From UBA1672 sp046542355 (GTDB taxonomy: Bacteria > Pseudomonadota > Alphaproteobacteria > Micavibrionales > Micavibrionaceae): a stretch of DNA of 64,000 nucleotides. Numbering within the stretch: position 1 is the first letter of the stretch; the number at the start of each line of letters is the position of its first letter. A program made the translations under genes and the position numbers. The stretch lies in contig JBKHBN010000006.1 in assembly GCA_046542355.1 (NCBI GenBank), positions 6,190 to 70,189 on the forward strand, written 5' to 3'. Under the pieces are notes generated by a model. The model was not told the origin of the DNA. It was given only the letters and a program-made list of their open reading frames with translations, and made no database searches. Below, one piece after another: positions 51,860-61,619 of the stretch.

Positions 51860-52453
51860 ATGGGACTATATTTTTGTAAGTGTTGTTGTTTTGAATTTAC
51901 TTTGCCTTGCTGGCTCCGTTTGGGAAATTACGGACGCTTGGCTTTGTTGGCTTTGCTTGTTCTGGTTTTTTCATTTAGCACAGCGCGTTCTTATGTAAGT
52001 TATAACGCGCTGGATGATTCCGTGTTTGATAGCGTTTCACGTGAAACGTATTACTCCTTTAGTAAAATTATTTACATGACTGATGTTCTTGATTCTGTCG
52101 ATGAGGTTAAAATTTCAGCGTATAATGTTAAGTCTTCCTCTGATGCGGGCATTGCGTGTCCATCCTTGCTCAACTCTCAGAATGCACATTCTCAGAAAGC
52201 TCCCGCAATCAGAACCCAACGCCCGGTTGGGAAAGTTGCTGCACTTGGTATGTTATTGGGAGCGCGTTTTGCTCTGGCGCCTCCTGAGCAGCATAATCGT
52301 GACCGCGTTGATGATTCTGACATCCTGCCCGGATGTCAGGTTATTACCGCCCTTGATGGAGAAAAGCCTGCGCGATCAGCAAAAGCGATTTTAAAATATC
52401 GTGACTGTGTGAAGGCGCAAGCGCTTAATCAGGTGGTGGCATCGGCGCGCTAA
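51860..52453 (+). CDS. Unknown membrane-anchored protein carrying a parS-like site
   Basis: This is a 197-aa protein. ATG 51860 has GGTGAG in front and replaces the TTG at 51848. A Cys-rich N-terminus (CKCCCFEF) is followed by a hydrophobic segment (LALLALLVLVFSFS), so it is probably an inner-membrane or exported protein. The rest is hydrophilic, with two further Cys. The family is unknown. Its coding sequence contains the parS-like site at 52033-52048. A strong terminator follows at 52487. Confidence 0.68.
   Translation: MGLYFCKCCCFEFTLPCWLRLGNYGRLALLALLVLVFSFSTARSYVSYNALDDSVFDSVSRETYYSFSKIIYMTDVLDSVDEVKISAYNVKSSSDAGIACPSLLNSQNAHSQKAPAIRTQRPVGKVAALGMLLGARFALAPPEQHNRDRVDDSDILPGCQVITALDGEKPARSAKAILKYRDCVKAQALNQVVASAR
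52033..52048. promoter_or_regulatory. parS-like centromere site 1
   Basis: CGTTTCACGTGAAACG is a perfect 16-bp palindrome that matches the bacterial parS consensus (TGTTTCACGTGAAACA) except for one base at each end. It lies inside the 51860-52453 gene, encoding VSRET. ParB is encoded at 61620. Confidence 0.85.
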
Positions 52454-52486
52454 GGCCAGTGCTGCAGATTATTTGTCCCTTGTTGC

Positions 52487-52529
52487 AGGTCGCTTTCGTT
52501 GCTTTTATAGCGCGAAGGCGGCCTTTTTT
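52487..52529. terminator. Terminator between convergent genes
   Basis: A 12-bp imperfect stem (AGGTCGCTTTCG / CGAAGGCGGCCT, two G-T pairs) is followed by a run of T residues. It lies between the plus-strand gene ending at 52453 and the minus-strand gene ending at 52541, so it may serve both. Confidence 0.75.
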
Positions 52530-52540
52530 CTTGTGATTTT

Positions 52541-54241
52541 TTAAAACAGACCTGCGTACCATTGAGGCGCGGTGCTGCCAAGGTGGCGGCTCGTTTCAAG
52601 CATGATCAGGAAGATTGTGCAGGCTGATAATATATTCCAATAAAGTGTTTTTCCAAGTTTGGGTGGCGCTGTTTTTAACTTGTTTGATAGTATTGTATCC
52701 ATTGTTTTTTGGAGTGTTTTTTGTGCTATGCCTTGAATACCAAGCATTCCGATATAAATCGCTGCGCCTAGAATCGTAATGTCTGCGAGAATATGAATGG
52801 CTGAGTTGGGTATATTGCTCATTATTGCGCTGCGTAAGGGTGAAAGAAGATAAATGGCAAATATAATGGCATAGAGAGTGCTTACAAGCGCCAATCCTAT
52901 GGCTCTGGGTTTTTGGGTTGTGTTTTTTAGGGCGCGGTCGCTTCGGGAAATGATGGTTTTTATGGCATCGTTTGAAAGACCGTAGGGGTTTGCTTTTTTA
53001 AGTTTCCTTTGTGCTTTTTGCAACGAGAGTGTTGCTGTGGCTGTAATGCCTTCTTTTAATGTTCTGTACTCGCTGGCGGCCAAGAGGTTTTGGTTTACAT
53101 CTCCTTGTGCATTTGCGGCAAGCTCCAGTTTTTCTATGCCGTCTTTGATTAAATCATCAAGAAATGGCGGAACCTGCCGTGGTAATGCCTTTTTTCCAAA
53201 TAACAGGGTCTGGTATTGTTTTTCATTAATGGTGAATTGAAGCATGCCGTAGGGCAAGGTGACATTAAATAAAACAGGGATACAAATATTTCCATTATGC
53301 GCAATTTCCTGGCCTGTGCTGCCGTGATGTTGCGTTTGTTGTTCTTTCCATTGCTTGATGCTGCCGGGGTCTGTGTTGATGTTCAGGTCGATGTGTTCAA
53401 TGATGGTTGCGCCCTGCCCCTCAAAAACAGATGCAACATTCTCAGGCATTTTGTTTTTAGGGTATATAAATGATGTTTGAATTTCTACTTCTTGCGTAAA
53501 GACAAGACTACTCCAGGCTGTGCCTTTACAGTTTGTGCACTGGACTGTGCCGCGGCCTGCGCAAGCTGTGCACTGTATAAAGCCAGTATTATTACATATT
53601 ACGCACTCTGTTAATCCTCTGCCATTACATGTCGGGCATTGTATTTTGTTGCTAGCGTCGCCTGGCGCCGGTATCATGCGTGCTCCATTACATTGTGTGC
53701 ATTGTATTTCGGTTGAGCCGTGACACCGATTACAGGTCACACGTTTATTGCCGTTACATGGCAGGCATATTGTTTCCCCTTTGGCTTTGCAGGTTGGGCA
53801 GGGTTGGAATGTGACGAATTGCTTGGTGAGTTCGGGTAAGGGAATGATAATATTGTCTGCCTGTTTTCCGAAGCATTTGTCTTCGCGTTTTATTGCGTGT
53901 TCAAGAATGTTTTGCTCCAGATTTTGATTGTTTGCAATAGATTGATATGCGCGTTTCATTTCCGAGGCGGCGCTTTGTTCACTGTCAACGCTGGTGGCTT
54001 TTTCGTAGCGCCCTGGTAGTGTTTTACTGCTTTGCTTGGCATTGAGTATGAGAAGGTTTTGAGCAGAAAAGCGTAGCGTTTTACCTTCAAATGCGTCGAG
54101 TGTAATGTTGTCATGATTATAGTTATTGCCTTTTACCAGTTTTTTTATGATGTCAAAGGCTTTGTCTTTGTAGTTTTGATCAATGTCCAGTTCTTCGATG
54201 GAATTGCTATCTTTCAGCGGCTTTTGTGTTTCGTTTGTCAC
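52541..54241 (-). CDS. DnaJ-type zinc-finger membrane protein without a J domain
   Basis: A TTG at 54256 is in frame, but GTG 54241 has a GAGGA site and is preferred (566 aa). Residues about 145-240 contain eight CxxC motifs, most followed by Gly-rich turns as in the DnaJ central domain, for example CPTCKAKG, CNRCHGS and CTNCKGT. DnaJ has four. No J domain (HPD) is seen. The C-terminal part has three or four membrane segments after about residue 450. It may be a membrane-bound zinc-finger protein, but the function is unknown. Confidence 0.75.
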   Translation of the reverse strand: MTNETQKPLKDSNSIEELDIDQNYKDKAFDIIKKLVKGNNYNHDNITLDAFEGKTLRFSAQNLLILNAKQSSKTLPGRYEKATSVDSEQSAASEMKRAYQSIANNQNLEQNILEHAIKREDKCFGKQADNIIIPLPELTKQFVTFQPCPTCKAKGETICLPCNGNKRVTCNRCHGSTEIQCTQCNGARMIPAPGDASNKIQCPTCNGRGLTECVICNNTGFIQCTACAGRGTVQCTNCKGTAWSSLVFTQEVEIQTSFIYPKNKMPENVASVFEGQGATIIEHIDLNINTDPGSIKQWKEQQTQHHGSTGQEIAHNGNICIPVLFNVTLPYGMLQFTINEKQYQTLLFGKKALPRQVPPFLDDLIKDGIEKLELAANAQGDVNQNLLAASEYRTLKEGITATATLSLQKAQRKLKKANPYGLSNDAIKTIISRSDRALKNTTQKPRAIGLALVSTLYAIIFAIYLLSPLRSAIMSNIPNSAIHILADITILGAAIYIGMLGIQGIAQKTLQKTMDTILSNKLKTAPPKLGKTLYWNILSACTIFLIMLETSRHLGSTAPQWYAGLF

Positions 54242-54371
54242 TGGTCTATTCCTCAAATAATGTATAATGGTAAGGTTTTAAACGGAGCGTTTAAAATAGG
54301 GTGTTTTGCTCTTACGCGAAGAGTGTTAAACTCTAGCTCGTTAAGTTTACAAAATCTAAGGATAAGAAACA

Positions 54372-54626
54372 ATGAAATTTAATTTTGATATTGAATGTAC
54401 ACCTGAAGAAGCGCGCACTTTCTTTGGTTTGCCAGAAGTCGCCCCCATGCAAGAGCGCATGATGCAAGAACTAGAAAGTCGTTTACAGGATAATATCCGC
54501 AACTTATCGCCTGAGGAGATGGTCAAAACCTGGATGCCAGCGACTATGCAAGGCTGGAGTGAGATGCAGAAAATGTTTTGGGGGCAGATGGGCATGTCTG
54601 ATAGTTCCGGTAAAAGCAAAAAGTAA
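54372..54626 (+). CDS. DUF6489-like small protein
   Basis: This 84-aa protein resembles the alphaproteobacterial DUF6489 family as I recall it. It begins MKFNFDIECTPEEARTFFGL and contains PMQERMMQELESRLQ and LSPEEMVKTWMP, then WSEMQKMFWGQM. Such proteins often lie before mnmE in this class. The role is unknown. It is cytoplasmic and helical. Confidence 0.8.
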   Translation: MKFNFDIECTPEEARTFFGLPEVAPMQERMMQELESRLQDNIRNLSPEEMVKTWMPATMQGWSEMQKMFWGQMGMSDSSGKSKK

Positions 54627-54641
54627 TCCAGTAGTCATAAA

Positions 54642-56012
54642 GTGAGCGATTTGTTGAAGGATACGATTTTTGCATTGGCCACGCCTAGAGGTTTTGGCGG
54701 CGTGGCTGTTATACGCGTGTCAGGACCGCACGCGCTTGATGGATTATATGCCCTGTCAGATATACAAGCCGAACAGAATCGATTTAGATATGCGCAACTG
54801 TGTATATTGAAACGCCTTGTTTCACGTGAAACGCTGGATCATGCGCTCGTTCTTACCTTTAAAGCGCCGCATAGCTATACGGGGGAAGATGTCGTTGAAT
54901 ATCATGTTCATGGCGGTATTGCGGTGGTTGACGGAGCGTTGGCGGAGCTGGCTTTGTTACCGGGGCATCGCATGGCAGAGCCCGGAGAGTTCACGCGGCG
55001 TGCTTTTGAAAATGGCAAAATGGATTTAACGGAAGCTGAGGCCGTGGCGGATTTAATCCATGCCGAAACGACGTTGCAAAAACAGCAGGCTCTATTGCAA
55101 ATGGAGGGCGCGTTGGGGCGCGTAGTCGGAGGTTGGCGAGAGGCGTTAACGCGGATAGTGGCTTATGTTGAGGCTGAGATGGAGTTTCCTGATGAGGATC
55201 TTTTTATTGATGTTCAAGATGAAATTAGACCTCAGATTTTGGATTTAAGCGCGCAGATGGATTCTTATCTTAATGATAATCGTCGCGGGGAGCGTCTGCG
55301 TAACGGCATACATATTGCTGTTATCGGTGCTCCCAATGCGGGTAAATCGAGTTTGGTAAATGCTTTGGCGCAGCGGAATGTTGCTATTGTATCTGACTTG
55401 GCAGGAACAACGCGCGATGTTGTTGATGTGCATCTCGATATCGGGGGGTATCCGGTTATTTTGTCTGATACGGCAGGGTTGCGTCCTGACCAGATTGGCG
55501 ATGATGCGCATAGTCAAATTGAATCGGAGGGTATCAGGCGCGCTCTGGATATTGCTGAGCGCGCCGATATTCGGATTGTATTATATGATGCTACAACAGG
55601 CGCGCCGGATGTGCATAGCTATGCGATTGAGAAGAAGTATAAACATACGCTGGCTGTGGTCAATAAGATTGATACTGCTGTGTGTTTTGATCATCCAACG
55701 GAAGTGTTGAGCTTGTCTGTGCATAATAATACAGGGTTTGATCATTTTCTTGAGGCGCTTGTATCTGTTATTGAAGCTTTTATGAGCAATAATGATGGTA
55801 AACACGAGTCACCGATTATTACGCGCCAAAGACATCGTGATGCGCTTGTTGATTGCAGGCATTCTCTTGAGCGGAGCTTGTCGGCTGCTATGCCTGAGCT
55901 TATCGCTGAAGATTTGCGTTTGGCTTTGCGGCATTTAGGACGGATTACCGGTAGGGTGGATGTTGAAAATTTGCTAGATGTTGTTTTTCGGGATTTTTGT
56001 ATCGGAAAGTAA
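54642..56012 (+). CDS. mnmE: tRNA modification GTPase MnmE
   Basis: MnmE with MnmG modifies wobble uridines in tRNA. The start is GTG 54642 and the length is 456 aa. An N-terminal tetrahydrofolate-binding region is followed by the central G domain with GAPNAGKSSLVN and the DLAGTTRD switch, and the C-terminal CIGK motif is present (FCIGK). The gene contains the parS-like site at 54818. It precedes mnmG. Confidence 0.97.
   Translation: MSDLLKDTIFALATPRGFGGVAVIRVSGPHALDGLYALSDIQAEQNRFRYAQLCILKRLVSRETLDHALVLTFKAPHSYTGEDVVEYHVHGGIAVVDGALAELALLPGHRMAEPGEFTRRAFENGKMDLTEAEAVADLIHAETTLQKQQALLQMEGALGRVVGGWREALTRIVAYVEAEMEFPDEDLFIDVQDEIRPQILDLSAQMDSYLNDNRRGERLRNGIHIAVIGAPNAGKSSLVNALAQRNVAIVSDLAGTTRDVVDVHLDIGGYPVILSDTAGLRPDQIGDDAHSQIESEGIRRALDIAERADIRIVLYDATTGAPDVHSYAIEKKYKHTLAVVNKIDTAVCFDHPTEVLSLSVHNNTGFDHFLEALVSVIEAFMSNNDGKHESPIITRQRHRDALVDCRHSLERSLSAAMPELIAEDLRLALRHLGRITGRVDVENLLDVVFRDFCIGK
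54818..54833. promoter_or_regulatory. parS-like centromere site 2
   Basis: TGTTTCACGTGAAACG matches the parS consensus at 15 of 16 positions. It lies inside mnmE and encodes the same VSRET residues as the first site. Confidence 0.9.
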
Positions 56013-56124
56013 TTTTCTTAGTGATGCCAGTCTTTCACTGAATATTCGGATTTGACAATTTTTGCGATGGTTGTAATGGTGTAAGTTGTTTTATACTTGG
56101 AGCATACAATTGCCTTGGTGGATA

Positions 56125-56499
56125 TTATGAGTATGCGGTTGGCATGTTTTTTTCTTTTCTATATGCGTCTATGTCTGTGCACATCTGAGTGTAAAGGCTT
56201 TCGTTCTGTTGCCTGGTCGGATTAAGTGGAGTATCCAGCAAGCTTGCACGCATGAAATAGATGCCCAGAGGGAGTGAATATTCAGTGCCTGCATAGCATC
56301 CGTGTTTGGGGTCTGTTGTTTTTTCTCCGTGGTTCAATCTGTATGATGTGATTATTGTTGTGAGGATGGCTACCCCCTTTTTGCCGTATGTGTCTTTAAA
56401 TCGCTTAAGCAAAGATGTGAGTTCTTGTGGTGTGGTGGCCGTGTAAGGCTGCGCTGTTGTATTATATTTTTTTCTGGTATCGAGCATGGTGTTGTGCAC
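56125..56499 (-). CDS. Unknown 124-aa protein antisense to the tRNA-modification operon
   Basis: I do not recognise the family. It is soluble and has KRFKDTYGKKGVAILTTII and GCYAGTEYSLPLGIYFMRAS. No signal peptide. It sits between mnmE and mnmG on the opposite strand, in an AT-rich segment. The frame could be real but has weak independent support. Confidence 0.5.
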   Translation of the reverse strand: MHNTMLDTRKKYNTTAQPYTATTPQELTSLLKRFKDTYGKKGVAILTTIITSYRLNHGEKTTDPKHGCYAGTEYSLPLGIYFMRASLLDTPLNPTRQQNESLYTQMCTDIDAYRKEKNMPTAYS

Positions 56500-56666
56500 G
56501 TTTTTATAGATCCTGATCTTAGGTTAGGGTTTTTTGTGCATGAATCCAACTTCAATTATATTTTCTTATTCAATTTTCTTTTTTATAGAAAAAAATTTAT
56601 TTTCCTAGTATATGTTAGCGCGCTTTAATGGTTTAGAATATACGGATATTAAATCGGGAATAAGAT

Positions 56667-58565
56667 ATGAGAGATTTTGATGTCATTGTTATAGGGGGTG
56701 GACATGCGGGCTGTGATGCAGCAGCAGCGGCGGCGCGTACAGGAGCGAGAACCGCGCTTATAACGCACAGGATTGAAACTGTTGGAGCAATGTCTTGTAA
56801 CCCGGCTATTGGCGGGCTGGCAAAGGGACATCTGGTGCGTGAGATTGATGCGCTCGATGGTGTGATGGCAGAGGCGACTGATCGCGGTGGTATTCAGTTT
56901 CGTATGCTTAACATGTCTAAAGGCCCTGCAGTGCGCAGTGGGCGGGCTCAGGCGGATCGCAAGCTATATCGTGAGGCTATGCAGGATATTTTGCTGAATT
57001 ATCCTAATCTTACTATTATTGAAGCCGAGGGTGAGGACTTCATTTTTGATGGGGATGGTTCGATTGCCGGTTTAAAGGACAGGGAAGGCAATGAATATAT
57101 ATGTCCTTGTGTTGTTATTACGACGGGGACATTTTTGCGCGGCGTCTTGCATCGCGGGACAGATATTATTCCAGGTGGGCGCATTAATGAAGCGCCAGTG
57201 ACCGGATTGGCGGAAACACTGGAGCGCTTAGAGTTTCCTTTGGGGCGTTTGAAGACAGGAACACCGGCGCGCCTTGATGGGCGCACGATCGATTTGGCCG
57301 TATGCGAACCGCAATATGGTGACGAAAATCCGCAGCCTTTTTCTTATAAAACCAAAGAGCTGCCTAATGCGCAAATTCCGTGTTATATCACTTATACGAA
57401 TGAAAAAACGCATGAGATTATTAAGGAAAACATCCGGCGCTCACCCATGTATTCGGGGCAGATTCAATCGATTGGGCCGCGTTATTGTCCTTCTATTGAA
57501 GACAAGATAAACCGTTTTGCAGATAAGGCGCGGCATCAGATTTTTCTGGAGCCGGAGGGGCTGGACGATGATACGGTTTACCCAAACGGGATTTCAACAT
57601 CTTTGCCGATTGATGTACAAGATGCGATGATTCATTCTATCAAGGGGCTTGAGAGTGTAACTGTTCTGGAGTGGGGCTATGCGATTGAATATGATTATGT
57701 TGACCCGCGTGATTTAAAGCGAACCTTGGAGAGCAAGCGCCTGCCGGGATTGTTTCTTGCCGGTCAGATTAACGGAACGACTGGGTATGAGGAAGCAGCG
57801 GCGCAGGGGCTTATGGCTGGTGTGAATGCTGCTTTGCAGGCGCGAGCGGTTAAGGGCGGCGTTGATCGCGTACAAGCTGAAATATTTACGCTTGATCGTG
57901 CTGATGCGTATATTGGTGTTTTGATTGATGATTTGATTACCCGAGGCGCGCCGGAGCCTTATCGTATGTTTACTTCACGGGCGGAATACCGTTTGCGTTT
58001 GCGGGCAGATAATGCAGATCAGCGTTTGACGGATAAGGGGATTGCGATTGGGTGCGTTGGTGAGGCGCGTGCTCGTGTGTGGCGTGAGAAGGCCGAGCGT
58101 TTGGCGGCTGGCCGCGCGCTCGTGCAAAATCTGAAAGCTACGCCTAATGAATTAACTGACCATGGTCTTAACGTGAATAAGGATGGTGTGCGCCGGAGTG
58201 CTTCGGCATTGCTGAGCTATCCCCACATTAGCTGGGAGGATTTGTGCGGGTACTGGCCGGAGCTTGGGCAGATTGATGCGCAAGTGCGTGAGCAGCTTGA
58301 AATTGACTCTCTTTATGCGGGATATATGGATCGGCAGGAGGCGGATATTCAGGCCTTTCGAAAGGATGAGCAGTTGCTGCTGCCAAAGGATCTCGATTAT
58401 GCGAAAGTTGGCTCTCTTTCTAATGAGATCAGACAAAAGCTGGAGCAGGTGAATCCTGTGACTTTGGGTGAGGCGGCGCGCATTCCCGGTGTTACCCCGG
58501 CCGCGGTTGTCGCTTTGTTGCGTTATGTGAAAAAGCCTGGAAAATTAAGCAAAAAGTCAGCATGA
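56667..58565 (+). CDS. mnmG: tRNA uridine modification enzyme MnmG/GidA
   Basis: MnmG is an FAD-dependent enzyme that works with MnmE. The 632-aa length is normal. The N-terminal dinucleotide fold has VIGGGHAGCDAAAAAARTGA. The signature NPAIGGLAKGHLVREIDALD and the second GTFLRG segment are present. It overlaps rsmG by the ATGA arrangement. Confidence 0.97.
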   Translation: MRDFDVIVIGGGHAGCDAAAAAARTGARTALITHRIETVGAMSCNPAIGGLAKGHLVREIDALDGVMAEATDRGGIQFRMLNMSKGPAVRSGRAQADRKLYREAMQDILLNYPNLTIIEAEGEDFIFDGDGSIAGLKDREGNEYICPCVVITTGTFLRGVLHRGTDIIPGGRINEAPVTGLAETLERLEFPLGRLKTGTPARLDGRTIDLAVCEPQYGDENPQPFSYKTKELPNAQIPCYITYTNEKTHEIIKENIRRSPMYSGQIQSIGPRYCPSIEDKINRFADKARHQIFLEPEGLDDDTVYPNGISTSLPIDVQDAMIHSIKGLESVTVLEWGYAIEYDYVDPRDLKRTLESKRLPGLFLAGQINGTTGYEEAAAQGLMAGVNAALQARAVKGGVDRVQAEIFTLDRADAYIGVLIDDLITRGAPEPYRMFTSRAEYRLRLRADNADQRLTDKGIAIGCVGEARARVWREKAERLAAGRALVQNLKATPNELTDHGLNVNKDGVRRSASALLSYPHISWEDLCGYWPELGQIDAQVREQLEIDSLYAGYMDRQEADIQAFRKDEQLLLPKDLDYAKVGSLSNEIRQKLEQVNPVTLGEAARIPGVTPAAVVALLRYVKKPGKLSKKSA

Positions 58566-59206
58566 CACATTTCACATACGCTAATATTCAGAAGGCTTTT
58601 GATCTTTCAGATGAGGTGTTTGAAGGTTTAAGAACGTATCATAGTCTGCTAATAAAATGGCAAAAAGCGATTAATATTGTCAGCAAGAAAACGCTTGATG
58701 ATGCGTGGCACAGGCACTTTGCCGATAGTGCGCAGATTGCACGTTTAATTCCGGTTGATGATGATAAAAGAATCTATACGGATCTTGGGTGCGGCGGTGG
58801 TTTTCCGGGGCTTGTGGTTGCTATGATGCGCCCAGATCTTGAGGTGCATCTGGTTGAATCTGATGAGCGTAAGGGGCAATTTATGCGCACCGTTATGCGC
58901 GAGGTTGGCATATCTAATGCAACGGTTCATGCGCGGCGTATAGAGGATATGACAGATATTTTTGTTCCTGATTATGTCAGTGCGCGGGCTTTGGCGTCTT
59001 TGGCGCGTCTTCTCGATTATTGCCATGCGTGGGTGGTGGTGAATCCTGATGTGCGGTTTTATTTTCTTAAAGGCAGGCAGGTGGAAGATGAAATTGCAGA
59101 TGCGCGGGCGGTTTACGATTTTGAACTTACAGCGCATTCCAGTGTAACGGATGAGCAGGCGCAAATTATCGCTTTGGATCGCGTTATATCGAGTTTGCGA
59201 GCTTGA
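58562..59206 (+). CDS. rsmG: 16S rRNA methyltransferase RsmG/GidB
   Basis: RsmG methylates G527 of 16S rRNA. It is 214 aa and overlaps the mnmG stop. The SAM-binding motif is DLGCGGGFPG, and the region after it contains VEVE-like VHLVESDERKGQF. The WHRHFADSAQ segment is also family-specific. It lies in the standard mnmG-rsmG-parA-parB order, here with one gene inserted. Confidence 0.96.
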   Translation: MTHFTYANIQKAFDLSDEVFEGLRTYHSLLIKWQKAINIVSKKTLDDAWHRHFADSAQIARLIPVDDDKRIYTDLGCGGGFPGLVVAMMRPDLEVHLVESDERKGQFMRTVMREVGISNATVHARRIEDMTDIFVPDYVSARALASLARLLDYCHAWVVVNPDVRFYFLKGRQVEDEIADARAVYDFELTAHSSVTDEQAQIIALDRVISSLRA

Positions 59207-59333
59207 TAAGAAAACATTATACGCGGCTCCTTACTTTTGTGCATCGCAAAATAAATCTTCTTTATATATACATGGTGAGTTGTTATTGTGCTTTAATTGT
59301 TGGCGTTGGAAGAGGGTTCTACAGGAGGTCGTT

Positions 59334-60593
59334 ATGTACACGCTTTTTGCCAAATGGTTTAGAAACTTGAGTATAGGAAAGATCGGAAATATGCGGGAAT
59401 ATGAGCTCCAGGAAAAAACACTGGATGTTAGCGGGCTTACGATTTCATACACGGATACGGGGCCTGCGGATGGGCCGCTTGTTTTTTGTGTTCATGGTTT
59501 GCTCTCAACGGGGCGGGATTTTGATTTTCTGGCCAAAGCGCTGGCGCAACGCGGGTATCGGTGTATTGCGATTACCTTGCCCGGGCGCGGGAAGAGCGGA
59601 CGCTTTATGCACTATATGCAATATGTGCCGCCGAATTATGTGCCTTATTGTCTGGCTGTTTTGGAACATGAAGCGCCAGGGCAGGAGTTTAGCTGGCTGG
59701 GCGTGTCTTTGGGCGGGATCTTGGGCATGATGCTTCATTCTACGCTTGGTCGCCATCAGCAGTATAATGTGGTGCGGCTGGGACAGTGGATGTTTGGGCA
59801 TTCTTCTGTGCCTGTGGCTGCGAATTTACATGATTTTTCCAGCAAGGAAAGTGTTCAGCAATTTTCTTCAAATCTTTCAAAGCTGTCAGATTTGATGACG
59901 AGCGTGCCTGATGGTTTGAAGCGCTTGAGGCAATTTCCGGGGCAGGATTATGTGCCTGTTGATGAGGTTATGGATTCAGCTTCCGGTGATAGCGGGGCGC
60001 AGGAGGATGCGCACGGTAGCGCATCTATGCCTGTTTCGGTTATGTCCATGCCGCAATCAACTGTTCAAATGACGCGTTTGATTATTATTGATGTAGGCGG
60101 TGAAATCCCTGCCGAGAGTATGGATTTGATCGGGGAGATTGCGCATTTGCCGATTGTTTATGAGAGCAAGGATGAGGCGGTTAATGGTTTGAAGAAGCGC
60201 TGCGCAGGCTGGGGGATTGAACAGGATGATCACTGGAATCATATGATTGAGCATAGTATTGTCGCGCGGGAGGATGGAACGTTTGCCTTTCATTATGATG
60301 AGGGTGTGGGGCGCATTCAGGCGATTAAAAATGAAGCGCTTCCATTATGGCATTTGTGGGCAGGGCTTGAGCAGCCGACTTTGCTGGTTCGTGGCGGGAA
60401 ATCCCGTATTTTGCCGGAAGATGTCGCGCGGAAGATGCATGAGCGCTATACCGGAGAGCAGATGGATGAGATTGTATTTGAGGCGTGCGGGCATGTGCCC
60501 AACCTTATGCAGGATGATCATATTGATCCGGTGATCCGCTGGCTGGAGAAAACAGAAACCAGACAGGCTGAGGATATTGTGCTGGCTGGTTGA
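59334..60593 (+). CDS. Alpha/beta hydrolase between rsmG and parA
   Basis: The ORF opens at 59151 inside rsmG, but ATG 59334 with AGGAGGT upstream is the better start (419 aa). The hydrolase core is clear: FCVHGLLSTGRDFDFLAKAL, then LPGRGKSGR, the nucleophile elbow WLGVSLGGILG (Ser near residue 125), and the late His motif ACGHVPNLM. An inserted region at about residues 205-260, with Ser/Gly/Asp-rich sequence, separates parts of the fold. It breaks the usual rsmG-parA adjacency. Substrate unknown. Confidence 0.85.
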   Translation: MYTLFAKWFRNLSIGKIGNMREYELQEKTLDVSGLTISYTDTGPADGPLVFCVHGLLSTGRDFDFLAKALAQRGYRCIAITLPGRGKSGRFMHYMQYVPPNYVPYCLAVLEHEAPGQEFSWLGVSLGGILGMMLHSTLGRHQQYNVVRLGQWMFGHSSVPVAANLHDFSSKESVQQFSSNLSKLSDLMTSVPDGLKRLRQFPGQDYVPVDEVMDSASGDSGAQEDAHGSASMPVSVMSMPQSTVQMTRLIIIDVGGEIPAESMDLIGEIAHLPIVYESKDEAVNGLKKRCAGWGIEQDDHWNHMIEHSIVAREDGTFAFHYDEGVGRIQAIKNEALPLWHLWAGLEQPTLLVRGGKSRILPEDVARKMHERYTGEQMDEIVFEACGHVPNLMQDDHIDPVIRWLEKTETRQAEDIVLAG

Positions 60594-60734
60594 TGTTCGA
60601 GTTGTTATAGCTCCCCTGTCCGGCTTGAAAAAAAATTCCAAAAGCATTGGTTTTATGAGGAGAAGCTCGTATCATGGGGTCTAAGTATCGATTCTGCAGT
60701 TAAATTCTAACCTATCTACGAGGAGCATTGTGCA

Positions 60735-61616
60735 ATGCAGGCATCTCAATCAGGGCAATCTTCCAGCGCGGTGCGTGTTTTTGCCATTACCAATCAAAAA
60801 GGCGGCGTTGGTAAAACCACAACAGCGATTAATCTGGCAACGGCGTTTAGTGCACTGGGGCATAAGGTTTTGCTTGTTGATATGGATCCGCAGGGTAATG
60901 CCGGAACCGGATTGGGGTTAAAGCGCGCAGCGGTAAAACGCTCGGTCTATGATGTCTTGTTTGAGCGATGCACCGCCAGTGAAGCGGCTATGCGCACGAA
61001 GTTGCCGCGATTGAATATTATCCCCTCTTCCGTGCATCTGGCCGGTGCGGATGTAGAGCTGTCCAGCGTTATTGGCCGGGAGGCGCGGCTGAAGGAAGCT
61101 TTGGCGGCGTGTCAGAGGGATTATGATTATATATTTATTGATTGCCCTCCTTCCTTGAATTTTCTAACGATTAATGCGCTGGTTGCGGCGCAAGGCATTA
61201 TCGTGCCTTTGCAATGTGAATTTTATGCGCTGGAAGGATTAAGCCAGTTGACCAAGACGGTGAAACTGGTACAAAAACATTATAATCCGGCTTTGGATAT
61301 TCACGGGATTGCTTTAACGATGTATGATCGGCGGAACCGGATTACAAAGCTGGTGGATCAGGATGTGCGCGGATATTTTGATGGCAAGGTCTATAAAACG
61401 ACCATACCGCGGAATGTCCGGTTAAGTGAAGCGCCCTCCTACGGGTTGCCCGGTATTGTATATGATATGGGTAGTCCAGGGGCGCAGGCTTATATCAAGC
61501 TGGCGCGCGAGATACTGGGTAGAGATAAAAAGCCGGGGCTGAGAGTTGATTCTTCTCCCAGCAATCAAAGCGAACATAATGATGTAAAAAGCAAAGAGCA
61601 AACAGAGGTAGCCTAA
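60735..61616 (+). CDS. parA: Chromosome partitioning ATPase ParA
   Basis: ParA is the Walker-type ATPase of chromosome segregation. The 293-aa protein has the deviant Walker A KGGVGKTT, then VDMDPQGN, and the DCPPSLNFLTINAL segment. A GAGGAG site precedes ATG 60735. parB follows after 3 bp. The short C-terminal tail is hydrophilic. Confidence 0.97.
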   Translation: MQASQSGQSSSAVRVFAITNQKGGVGKTTTAINLATAFSALGHKVLLVDMDPQGNAGTGLGLKRAAVKRSVYDVLFERCTASEAAMRTKLPRLNIIPSSVHLAGADVELSSVIGREARLKEALAACQRDYDYIFIDCPPSLNFLTINALVAAQGIIVPLQCEFYALEGLSQLTKTVKLVQKHYNPALDIHGIALTMYDRRNRITKLVDQDVRGYFDGKVYKTTIPRNVRLSEAPSYGLPGIVYDMGSPGAQAYIKLAREILGRDKKPGLRVDSSPSNQSEHNDVKSKEQTEVA

Positions 61617-61619
61617 ATA

